From NCBI GenBank assembly GCA_014323865.1, contig JACONG010000007.1, positions 1-59,772 of the forward strand: DNA of 59,772 nt. Reading direction: 5' to 3'. The notes beneath the pieces were generated by a model that was not told where the DNA came from, made no database searches, and was given only the letters and a program-made list of their open reading frames with translations. Position numbers and translations under genes: made by a program. This DNA is from Rhodospirillales bacterium (GTDB lineage: Bacteria > Pseudomonadota > Alphaproteobacteria > SP197). Shown here one piece after another: positions 43,163-50,810 of the stretch (positions are counted from its first letter, which is position 1; the number at the start of each line of letters is the position of its first letter).

Positions 43163-44037
43163 ACCTTTCGCGCCAGAAGGACGCTGGCGAGGATGATCAT
43201 GCCGATGCCGATGGCGACCGGCAGCGTCGGGATATCGCCGAACGCGAGATAGCCCAGCACGACAGCGATCGGCAGCGACGAATACTCGAAGGGTGCCACG
43301 AGGCTGGCTTCGCCCTTGCGGTATGCGAGGATGATGAGGGAGTGCGCTGTGCCCGCACTGAGCCCGCCGGCGGCGATCATCAGCCATTCGATGTCCGACA
43401 CCGGCGCCCAGTGACCGGGGAAGGTCAGAACCGGGATCAGACCCAGCAACATGAAGGCGCAGGTCGTATAGAAGGACGTGACCGGTGCGGGTTCGGTCGT
43501 TCCCAGACGGCGGGCGAGGAGTGTCGTGATCGCCAATGCTATCGCACCGCCCACGGCCCAGAGTGCGGCTGGCTGAAACGCCTCGGTTCCCGGCTGCACG
43601 ATCACCAGTGCGCCCAGGAAGCCCAGGCCGATGGCGATCCAGCGGATCAGCGGCACCGTTTCGCCGAGCAGGACCCGTGCCGCGAGTGCCACCAGGAACG
43701 GCGATGAGAAGACGATCGCGGTGGCATCGGCGATGGGCAGCACCTGGATGCACTGAAGGTAGCAGGTGTAGGCCATCGCCATGGAGAAGCCGCGTGCGAT
43801 CTGCGCGCCGGGCCGCCTTGTCCTCAACTGCCGCCATGTCCGCGTGATCTGCAGGGCGATCAGGACCGGCACGAAGGCAAAGATCGTGCGGCACAGCACG
43901 TAGAAGAACGGCGTCTGGTTTTACATGACGATCTTGGCGATGATATCGCCCATGGTGAGAAGGCCGACGCCGGCGATGATGACCGCGATCGCAACTCCGG
44001 AACTGTCGTGCTGGTGCGCCTCGTTCGTGCGGCTCAT
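43159..44037 (-). pseudogene. EamA-family (drug/metabolite) transporter interrupted by TAA
   Basis: The full frame from an ATG at 44037 encodes a 10-helix EamA exporter but contains TAA at 43923-43921, after GVGLLTMGDIIAKIVM. The frame resumes at once with NQTPFFYVLCRTIFAFVPVL and runs intact to the end (GEASLVAPFEYSSLPIAVVL, then GIGMIILASVLLARKV). Only one codon is wrong in about 290. A GTG at 43899 could restart translation, but the product would lack the first helix. A recent nonsense mutation or an assembly error are the main options. Confidence 0.75.
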
Positions 44038-44185
44038 CCGTCGGCTCCGCAGGGGACTGGAAGCCACGTGCGCCCGCTGGCGACACGGATCACGCGCAAC
44101 CGTTGCGCGGCCGTCGGATGCTGGAAGCAGAGCAGGGGACCATGCAAGGATGACACTCTGCGACGATTGCCGCGGGCGCATCCTG

Positions 44186-44509
44186 TCAGAGCGGAACCTT
44201 CAGCAGCAAGCCGAATTCGCGCGCGAAGTCGACCGACACGCGCGCATGCACGCGGCCCTGCTTGTTGAAGAAGCTGCCGCGCTCGACCGTCGGGAAGATG
44301 CCCTCGCCTCGTCGCCGCTGTCGGGATCGACCGGTCGCCGGCCAACGCACGATCTCGACATCATGCCCGTGGGGATCGGTCACCAGCTCGCCGAACTTGC
44401 GCAGCGACTCGGGCGTGGCCTCCACGACGGGAACGTCATGGAGCAGCAGGCCCGGCCTGATCCGGGGGTTGAGGTAGTCGGGGGCAGCCTGGATCACAGG
44501 CTGAAGCAT
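44186..44509 (-). pseudogene. Ureidoglycolate lyase (AllA)-like remnant
   Basis: From the ATG at 44509 the product reads MLQPVIQAAPDYLNPRIRPG, then VVEATPESLRKFGELVTDPH and HDVEIVRWPATG, which match the N-terminus of AllA-like ureidoglycolate lyases. After that the conserved RPVDPDSGDE sequence is found only in a different frame, and the tail (RVHARVSVDFAREFGLLLKV) is short and does not match. So the gene is probably frameshifted and truncated. It lies between the EamA pseudogene and a repeat cluster. Confidence 0.5.
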
Positions 44510-44519
44510 GGAGGCTCTC

Positions 44520-44537
44520 AATTCATCTAGATGAATT
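44520..44537. repeat. Perfect 18-bp palindrome
   Basis: AATTCATCTAGATGAATT is fully self-complementary and lies just upstream of the AllA-like remnant. It could be an old operator site for a dimeric regulator. It is AT-rich in a GC-rich setting. Confidence 0.55.
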
Positions 44538-44550
44538 ACCCTGCCTATCA

Positions 44551-44605
44551 CTAGAGCATATCCCGTTCAGATTGTATCAATCTGAACGAGTGAAGATGCT
44601 TTGAG
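44551..44605. repeat. Palindromic intergenic repeat (copy 2)
   Basis: This matches copy 1 at 43109: CTAGAGCATAT, then CCGTTCAGATTG, one changed central base, ATCAATCTGAACG, and GTGAA. The right end has drifted (ATGCTTTGAG in place of CCGCTCTAG). The two copies lie 1.4 kb apart and flank the EamA and AllA-like pseudogenes. Confidence 0.75.
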
Positions 44606-44630
44606 TCTTTGGATGCAGAGCGAATTCACG

Positions 44631-44666
44631 CACTCAGTTGGAACCGCCCGCGATTCCAACTGAGTG
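44631..44666. terminator. Long perfect hairpin downstream of the betaine ABC operon
   Basis: CACTCAGTTGGAA pairs perfectly with TTCCAACTGAGTG around a 10-base loop. It lies about 90 bases beyond the stop of the leftward ProW-like gene. With no U tract on either side, it may be a second family of dispersed palindromic repeat rather than a classical terminator. Confidence 0.45.
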
Positions 44667-44755
44667 CGGCCCACTCTAACACGCAAACGACGATGCTGAC
44701 ATGACATGTGGTCGTGCGGGCACCGGAATCTTGTGAATTTCGGTGAGGCCTAACC

Positions 44756-46744
44756 TCAGGCGGATTGGTCGAACTGTGCCCGTCTCTTTGTCGCCCACGC
44801 GTTGATCAATCGATCGGCTGTCAAGCCCATGAAGGCGACGCACAAGCCGATGACGAGGCCTTTGCCAGCGTCCTGGAAGGTCAGAGCGCGGAAAATCTCT
44901 TGGCCGAGGTCGCGGGTGCCGATGAATGCGGCGATGATCACCATGAAGAGCGCAAACATGATCGTCTGATTCACGCCCAGCATGATCTCAGGGAAGGCGA
45001 GCGGCAGGCGAACCTTCCAGAGCAATTGGAAGCGGTTGCAGCCCGAGGTCCGTCCGGCCTCCTCAATCTGGCTCGGCACGTTACGCAGACCGAACATGGT
45101 GTAGCGGACGGCGGGAATTGTCGCATATATCACGATCGCGGCGATCGCGGCCATATCGCCGACCCGGAACAGCATGATGACGGGAATCAGGTAGATGAAG
45201 GACGGGAAGGTCTGGAAGGTGTCGCAGGCGAACTGCACGGCCTTGGCGCGCCATTCCGACCGGGCGGCCCAGATGCCGATCGGAACGCCGATTAGGACGC
45301 AGAGCACGACGGCGACGGCGACCATGTAGGCGGTGATCAGCGCGCGTTCCCAGAAGCCCGCGAGCACGATGAACATTATAAAGGCCGAAACCGTCGCGGC
45401 GAGGCGCCAGCCCCCCAGAACCCATCCTGCCAGGCCGGTGATTGCAACAACGGCAGGCCATGGCATCCACTGAAATGCCGTTCGGACCGGGATCAGGACG
45501 TGGAGCAAGAGACCGTCGCGGACGATCTCGAGCGCATCGAAGAAGTGGACCTGAATGTAATCGACGATGCCGTCCCACAGCGGCGCCGTTGTCACTGCAG
45601 CCGAACGCGGCCACTTCACGGCCCAGTCGGTGATCAGCGCCGCACCGATTGAGGCGGCGACAACGCCGAGGGCAGCGCAGATATAAAGGTGGCGCTTCCA
45701 CCAGGGGCCATTGGGCGCATGCTCGGGCTGACGCTGAGCGAGCGTCTGGCTGAGCCGGTCGAGCGTAATCGCCATCAGCACGATCGCGACGCCGATTTCC
45801 AGCGCCTGGCCGATGCGCAGCGACTGCAGGCGGAACAGCAGGTCGTTGCCCAGGCCCTTGGCGCCGATGAACGAGGCGATGACGACCATGGCGAGGCACT
45901 GCATGATGACCTGGTTGACGCCGACCATGATGGCGTTGCGCGCTGCCGGGATCTCAACCTTCAGCAGCATCTGGTGTTTCGTGCAGCCGCCCATGACACC
46001 GGCCTCGCGCACCTCCGGCAAGACGCCCTTCAGACCGAGCAGGGTGAGACGCGCCATCGGGGGCAGGGCGAACAGGATCGTCGCGATTGCGCCGGCCTTG
46101 TGGCTGACGCCGATGAACACCGCGACGGGGATAAGGTACGAGAAGTGCGGCATCGACTGCATCACGTTGAGTAATGGTGTCAGGATGCGTTCGAACCATT
46201 GCCTCTTGTAGGCCAGCAGGCCAAGCGCGATGCCGAGCAGGCCGGCGACCGGTGCCGCGACCATGACCAGCGAGAAGGTCAGCATCGACGGCTTCCACTT
46301 GCCGAAGACGGCGAAGTAGACAAAGCAGCCGCCCGCCAGCAGCGCCATGCGCCAACCGCCGATCCACCAGCCCAGCACGGCCGCCAGGCCCGCGATCATG
46401 ACCCAGGGCAGAGGCGGCAGCTTCCAGGGCCTTTTGAAGCCCGAGATCAGGACGCCTTCGGCGAAATCGAGTGGGATCTCGATGGTTTCCGCCATGAAGC
46501 GGGTGGTGTCCTTGAATGTAAAGAGACCGAGAATCTCTTCGTTGCTCAGGACTTCGACAATGGCGTTGATCCAGTCGATGAAGGGAACCGTCCACGTTTC
46601 GGGCGGAACAATCGCCCAGTCGGGCATAACAGGACGCAGCGTCAGCAACGCAACAAAAGGGAGGAAGACCAGACCGAACTGACCCAGCAGGCGCGCGCGT
46701 GCGGCGCCTTCATTGTCATGCTCGACGGTGTCGGCGATGGCCAC
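44756..46744 (-). CDS. proW: Glycine betaine/proline ABC transporter permease, tandem-duplicated form
   Basis: A 662-residue membrane protein made of two complete ProW-like permease modules. Each has its own EAA loop: EVREAGVMGGCTKHQMLLKV near residue 250 and QIEEAGRTSGCNRFQLLWKV near residue 570, each followed by a VNQ(V/T)IM segment. A normal ProW is about 300-350 residues and works as a homodimer; here the dimer appears fused. The start is a GTG at 46744, two bases after the stop of the ATPase gene. Together with the divergent binding-protein gene it forms a QAT-family importer for betaine-type osmolytes. Confidence 0.88.
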   Translation of the reverse strand: MAIADTVEHDNEGAARARLLGQFGLVFLPFVALLTLRPVMPDWAIVPPETWTVPFIDWINAIVEVLSNEEILGLFTFKDTTRFMAETIEIPLDFAEGVLISGFKRPWKLPPLPWVMIAGLAAVLGWWIGGWRMALLAGGCFVYFAVFGKWKPSMLTFSLVMVAAPVAGLLGIALGLLAYKRQWFERILTPLLNVMQSMPHFSYLIPVAVFIGVSHKAGAIATILFALPPMARLTLLGLKGVLPEVREAGVMGGCTKHQMLLKVEIPAARNAIMVGVNQVIMQCLAMVVIASFIGAKGLGNDLLFRLQSLRIGQALEIGVAIVLMAITLDRLSQTLAQRQPEHAPNGPWWKRHLYICAALGVVAASIGAALITDWAVKWPRSAAVTTAPLWDGIVDYIQVHFFDALEIVRDGLLLHVLIPVRTAFQWMPWPAVVAITGLAGWVLGGWRLAATVSAFIMFIVLAGFWERALITAYMVAVAVVLCVLIGVPIGIWAARSEWRAKAVQFACDTFQTFPSFIYLIPVIMLFRVGDMAAIAAIVIYATIPAVRYTMFGLRNVPSQIEEAGRTSGCNRFQLLWKVRLPLAFPEIMLGVNQTIMFALFMVIIAAFIGTRDLGQEIFRALTFQDAGKGLVIGLCVAFMGLTADRLINAWATKRRAQFDQSA

Positions 46745-46746
46745 GA

Positions 46747-47769
46747 TCAGGCACCCGGGGCAAACAATGCGTTGATCACGTTCTTGCGGCTGACGGAACC
46801 GACGACGGCGTCGTTCGCACCGATGACGCGGACCGGCTTGTCCTGTTCCAGGATCATCGCGGCGGCATCGGCGATCCGGTCGTTCTCATGGACCGTCTGG
46901 TCGGCCGCCTCGCCGTCGGTTGCAGCGTCCATGATCGTGTGGATGCGCAGGATCTTCTCCCGCGGGACGTTCTTGGTGAACTCGGCGACATAGTTGGTTG
47001 CGGGCGCGGTCACGATCTCCTCGGGTGTCGCGAGCTGTTGGATCTGACCTTCGAACATGATGGCCACTCGGTCGGCCAGGCGGATGGCTTCGTCGAAATC
47101 GTGTGTGATGAAGACAATGGTCTTGTTCAGCATCGACTGCAGGCGAAGGAACTCATCCTGCATTTCATGACGAATCAGGGGGTCGAGTGCGGAAAATGGC
47201 TCGTCGAGAAACCAGATATCGGGTTCGACCGCCAGGCTGCGAGCGATGCCGACGCGCTGCTGCTGGCCGCCGGAAAGCTCACGTGGGTAGTAACGTTCAC
47301 GACCTTTCAGGCCGACCAGTTCGATGATCTCCATCGCCCTTTTCCGGCGGGCGGCTTTGTCGATGCCCTGAACCTCGAGCGGAAACGCGACGTTCTCGAT
47401 GACCGTGCGATGCGGCAGCAGGGCGAAGTGCTGGAAGACCATGCCCATCTTGTGGCGACGCAGATCGATCATCTCCCTTTCGCTTGCCCGGGCGAGATCC
47501 TGGCCGTCGATGAAGACCTCGCCGGCCGTGGGGTCGATCAGGCGTGACAGGCAGCGCACCAGGGTCGACTTGCCCGAGCCGCTGAGTCCCATGATGACGA
47601 GGATCTCTCCCGACGAGACATCGAAGGAGGCATCGCGCACGGCCGAGATGTGACCGCTGGCTTTCACCGCATCGGGCGGCGGATTACCACCGTGTTCACG
47701 CAATACGCCCGTAGGATCAGGGCCGTAGAGTTTCCAGACTCCACGGCAGGAGATTTCCGCCTCTGACAC
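46747..47769 (-). CDS. proV: Glycine betaine/proline ABC transporter ATP-binding protein
   Basis: A 340-residue ATPase of the ProV/OpuAA type. Motifs: Walker A IMGLSGSGKSTLVRCL, signature LSGGQQQRVGIARSL, Walker B IWFLDEPFSALD and H-loop ITHDFDEAIRLADR. The C-terminal 60 or so residues form a CBS-like module (HENDRIADAAAMILEQDKPV, then VGSVSRKNVINAL), which in relatives gates transport by ionic strength or nucleotides. An insert near residues 10-40 (TGVLREHGGNPPPDAVKASG) is typical for this subfamily. The GTG start at 47769 is preceded by AAAGGGGG. It energises the fused permease encoded just downstream. Confidence 0.9.
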   Translation of the reverse strand: MSEAEISCRGVWKLYGPDPTGVLREHGGNPPPDAVKASGHISAVRDASFDVSSGEILVIMGLSGSGKSTLVRCLSRLIDPTAGEVFIDGQDLARASEREMIDLRRHKMGMVFQHFALLPHRTVIENVAFPLEVQGIDKAARRKRAMEIIELVGLKGRERYYPRELSGGQQQRVGIARSLAVEPDIWFLDEPFSALDPLIRHEMQDEFLRLQSMLNKTIVFITHDFDEAIRLADRVAIMFEGQIQQLATPEEIVTAPATNYVAEFTKNVPREKILRIHTIMDAATDGEAADQTVHENDRIADAAAMILEQDKPVRVIGANDAVVGSVSRKNVINALFAPGA

Positions 47770-48010
47770 CGCGCCCCCTTTATGTTTTGTTGGTCGCTGT
47801 TCTGCTTACGGCCACGATGCCCCGTGACTCCTCAAGCGTCAAAAAAGAATGATTCCGCCTTGCATTTCTAGTCAAAAGGACGATGATGGTCTAACGCTGC
47901 CGTATCAATTCATACCAATCACAATGGTGGCAGTGTGTGCCCGATTCCGAAAGAGGAGTGGGTGCATGGTGTTTTACGCTCACGTCTTGGAGACAAAGGG
48001 AGACTGAACC
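47770..48010. promoter_or_regulatory. Divergent promoter region between proV and the binding-protein gene
   Basis: This 241-base gap separates two divergent genes of one transporter and must hold promoters for both. It is AT-richer than its surroundings (CAAAAAAGAATGATTCCGCC, then CATTTCTAGTCAAAAGG). I cannot name a convincing -10/-35 pair or operator. The binding-protein gene has AAGGGAGACTGAACC before its ATG. Confidence 0.4.
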
Positions 48011-48961
48011 ATGCGTATCGTGAAGGGGTTTGCCGCAGTGGCGGCAGGTCTGATGCTTGCTGCGGGAACGGTCAGCGCGGACAGTGACGATCCGATCAAG
48101 ATTCCGATCCACAACTGGTCGAGTCAGATCGTCGGTTCCTATATTTTGGGCGCTATCTTTGAAGACGCCGGCTACGAAGTCGAGTACATCCCGGCCGACA
48201 GCCAGGTGGTCTACACGTCGATGTGCGAAGGCGACATCGACATCGTTCATGAGGTTTGGCAGGGTGCTTTCGGCGTCGCTTTCGAGAAGGTGGTCGACGA
48301 GGGCTGCGTGATCGACGCCCAGACCCACGACGCCAAGACCCGTGAAGAGTGGTGGTATCCGGATTACGTCGAGGAGGCCTGCCCGGGTCTGCCCGACTGG
48401 CAGGCTCTCAACGGCTGCGCCGAGATGTTCTCCACGCCCGAGACCGCGCCGAGGGGTCGCTTTCTGGCCGGTCCGGTCGACTGGCTCAAGCATGATCAGG
48501 AGCGTGTCGACGGCCTCGGTATGAACTTCGAGGTCGTAAATGCCGGTTCGGCTGCCGCTCTGTGGGCCGAACTCGATGCGGCTTCGTCGCGCGGCGAGCC
48601 GATCGTGCTGTTCAACTGGACGCCGAACTTCATCGAGGCGGTCTATGATGGCAAGTTCATCGAGTTTCCGGAGTACGGCGAGGGCTGCCTCGACGATCCG
48701 TCCTGGGGCATGAACCCGGATGCCACTTACGACTGCGGTAACCCGAAGGGCGGTTATCTCAAGATCGGTGTCTGGGAAGGCTTCCCCGACAACTGGCCCG
48801 GTGCCTACGAGATCGTGCAGAAGATCAATTTCTCGAATCTCGACATCGCGGTGATGTCCAAGCTCGCCGACATCGACGGTATGGAGCCCGAAGAGGCTGC
48901 TGAGCAGTGGCTCGCCGACAACGAAGATACCTGGCGCGGTTGGATTGGTGCCGGTTCCTGA
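48011..48961 (+). CDS. proX: Glycine betaine/proline ABC transporter substrate-binding protein
   Basis: A 316-residue periplasmic protein of the OpuAC/ProX family. It has a clear signal peptide (MRIVKGFAAVAAGLMLAAGT) with cleavage after VSA near residue 23. The mature part is rich in tryptophan (PIHNWSSQIVGSYILGAIFE, VHEVWQGAFG, REEWWYPDYV, LFNWTPNFIEAVYDG), the kind of aromatic box that holds quaternary ammonium groups by cation-pi contact. Paired cysteines may form disulphides. It is divergent from the ATPase and permease genes, and a rho-independent terminator follows. Choline or betaine is the likely ligand. Confidence 0.88.
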   Translation: MRIVKGFAAVAAGLMLAAGTVSADSDDPIKIPIHNWSSQIVGSYILGAIFEDAGYEVEYIPADSQVVYTSMCEGDIDIVHEVWQGAFGVAFEKVVDEGCVIDAQTHDAKTREEWWYPDYVEEACPGLPDWQALNGCAEMFSTPETAPRGRFLAGPVDWLKHDQERVDGLGMNFEVVNAGSAAALWAELDAASSRGEPIVLFNWTPNFIEAVYDGKFIEFPEYGEGCLDDPSWGMNPDATYDCGNPKGGYLKIGVWEGFPDNWPGAYEIVQKINFSNLDIAVMSKLADIDGMEPEEAAEQWLADNEDTWRGWIGAGS

Positions 48962-48982
48962 TCTTCGTTTTTGAGTGATCTC

Positions 48983-49014
48983 AAGGGGTCGTCCGGCATC
49001 GGGCGGCCCCTTTT
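48983..49014 (+). terminator. Rho-independent terminator after proX
   Basis: A 13-bp stem (AAGGGGTCGTCCG with CGGGCGGCCCCTT, two G-U pairs) encloses a GCAT loop and is followed by TTTTCTCGTTCTT. It lies 22 bases after the stop codon. Confidence 0.85.
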
Positions 49015-49103
49015 CTCGTTCTTGCATTTGATGTCTTTGTGAGTAGAGGCTTTTCCAAGGTGCGCGAGTCTGCGGGCCAACAATATCGATGAGGAGGCTA
49101 GTG

Positions 49104-50702
49104 ATGAGCGACAAACAGCTGAACTGGATGGTTGAAGAGGTCAAGGTCGGCAAGATAGACCGGCGCGAGTTCATCGGCCGTGCCGGTGCCCTAGGCGTCA
49201 CCGCGACGGTCGCAACCGGCATGCTGACCACCGCCGGTGTCGCAGAGACACCGATCAAGGGCGGCGAAGTCAATGTCGCCGGCGAATACACGGGTGCCGA
49301 AGAAACCTTCGACCCGACCAAGATGACCAACAATACCGACATTCAGCGCGCCTATCAGGTCTACAACCGGCTGACCAATCTCGACCGCGACATGAATGTT
49401 GTGCCCAACCTGGCAGTCGAGTGGGAAGCGGCCAATCAGGCCAGTGAATGGACCTTTGTGCTGCGTGATGGCGTCGAGTTCCACAACGGCAAGACGCTGA
49501 CCGCCGACGACGTGATCTATTCGCTCAACGAGCACATTAAGGAAGGTTCGGAATCGCCGGCGAAGCCGCTTCTCGAACCGATCATCGACATGCAGTCCGA
49601 TGGTCCCGACGTGGTGAAGATAACGTTGAACTCCGGCAATGCGGACTTGCCGGTCACGCTGGCGCACGACTTTCACATGTCCATCGTTCCGGAAGGCTGG
49701 GTCGACGGTGACGTGGTGGTCGGCACCGGCCCCTACAAGCTGACTGAGTTCACACCGGGCCTTGCGTCGGTCGCTGAGAAGTTCGGCAACTACTGGAACG
49801 AGAACGCGGGCCACGTCGACGCGTTCATCACCCAGGGCATCCCCGACAACGCCGCCCGTTCAAGCGCGTTGCGTGCTGGCGACATCGACATCGGTCCCAG
49901 CGTCGAGCCGCGCGTCGCCTCGCTCCTGGAGCAGTCGTCCGACGTCAAGGTTCACTCCACGCCGTCGGGCTCCTGGATGGCCTGGATCATGGCAACCAAC
50001 CGGGCGCCGACCGACGACAATAATCTGCGCCTTGCGATGAAGCACTGCGTCGACCGCGATTTCCTAGTCGAGAACGTGCTGCTTGGCCACGGCAAGGTCG
50101 GCAACGATTTCCCGGTCAATCCGGGTCTGCCGACCTATTCCAACGACATCCCACAGCACAACTACGATCCCGAGAAGGCCAAGTGGTACTGGGACAAGGC
50201 CGGACTCAGCTCGATCAAGCTGGCCGTTTCGAACGCGGGTCATGCCAATGCGATCGATGCCAGCATCATCCTTCAGGAGAACGCCCGTGAAGCCGGGATC
50301 GACATCGCGCTCAATCGCGTGCCCGATGACGGCTACTGGAGCCACACTTGGATGCAGGTGCCGTTCTGCGTGACCGGCTGGAACTCGCGTCCGACGGCCG
50401 ATGCCATCCTCACGATTGCGCTGGCCTGCGGCGGCTCGTGGAACGAGACCTTCTGGTGCAACGAGCGCTTCGACGAACTGCTCGTCATGGGCCGTCTGGA
50501 GACGGACCTCGCAAAGCGTCAGGAGATCTACCATGAGGCGTGCACCATCCTGCACGACGAGGGTGGGGTCTTCCTGCCGTTCTTCTCGAACTACATCGAG
50601 GCCACGACCTCACGAATCCAGAACTATCACGGCAGTTCCGCGTTCTCGATGGGTGCGGGCTGGCCCTACGAAGAGGTTTGGATTGACGATTCGATGGCCT
50701 GA
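49104..50702 (+). CDS. ABC transporter substrate-binding protein, family 5 (peptide/opine type), Tat signal
   Basis: A 532-residue extracellular solute-binding protein of the DppA/OppA family. The N-terminus carries a twin-arginine-like motif (KIDRREFIGRAGALGVTATV) and a probable cleavage site near AGVAET. Body motifs: TFDPTKMTNN region, YNRLTNLDRDMNVVPNLAVE, WEAANQASEWTFVLRDGVEF with HNGKTLTADDV, and VGTGPYKLTEF. The ATG at 49104 is preceded by GATGAGGAGG. No family 5 permease or ATPase genes follow; a terminator comes next. It must use a transporter encoded elsewhere. Its position between the betaine transporter and an MttB-family gene suggests an amine or opine-like ligand (inference). Confidence 0.87.
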   Translation: MSDKQLNWMVEEVKVGKIDRREFIGRAGALGVTATVATGMLTTAGVAETPIKGGEVNVAGEYTGAEETFDPTKMTNNTDIQRAYQVYNRLTNLDRDMNVVPNLAVEWEAANQASEWTFVLRDGVEFHNGKTLTADDVIYSLNEHIKEGSESPAKPLLEPIIDMQSDGPDVVKITLNSGNADLPVTLAHDFHMSIVPEGWVDGDVVVGTGPYKLTEFTPGLASVAEKFGNYWNENAGHVDAFITQGIPDNAARSSALRAGDIDIGPSVEPRVASLLEQSSDVKVHSTPSGSWMAWIMATNRAPTDDNNLRLAMKHCVDRDFLVENVLLGHGKVGNDFPVNPGLPTYSNDIPQHNYDPEKAKWYWDKAGLSSIKLAVSNAGHANAIDASIILQENAREAGIDIALNRVPDDGYWSHTWMQVPFCVTGWNSRPTADAILTIALACGGSWNETFWCNERFDELLVMGRLETDLAKRQEIYHEACTILHDEGGVFLPFFSNYIEATTSRIQNYHGSSAFSMGAGWPYEEVWIDDSMA

Positions 50703-50727
50703 TCGTTTGATAGAATTTTTGAATGGT

Positions 50728-50760
50728 GCCGGCGGGGTTTCCCGCCGGCGCTTTATCTTT
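50728..50760 (+). terminator. Rho-independent terminator after the family 5 binding protein
   Basis: GCCGGCGGG pairs with CCCGCCGGC around a GTTT loop and is followed by a T-rich tail (GCTTTATCTTT). It lies 25 bases after the stop. Confidence 0.85.
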
Positions 50761-50810
50761 CGCGCTCATGGATGTGATATGCGCAGGCAGACCAAGGGGA
50801 GCAGCTCGAC

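Noticed and set aside
6704-43923. Recoding of TAA as a sense codon, suggested by lone TAAs in several frames
   Set aside because: Several intact genes here end in TAA (for example the ribbon-helix-helix, amidohydrolase and PhyH genes), and the affected genes mostly show other decay. Nonsense mutation or error is simpler.
47891-49342. Leftward frame of about 480 codons over the proX region
   Set aside because: It crosses a clear terminator and runs antisense to a binding-protein gene with a signal peptide; considered a shadow.
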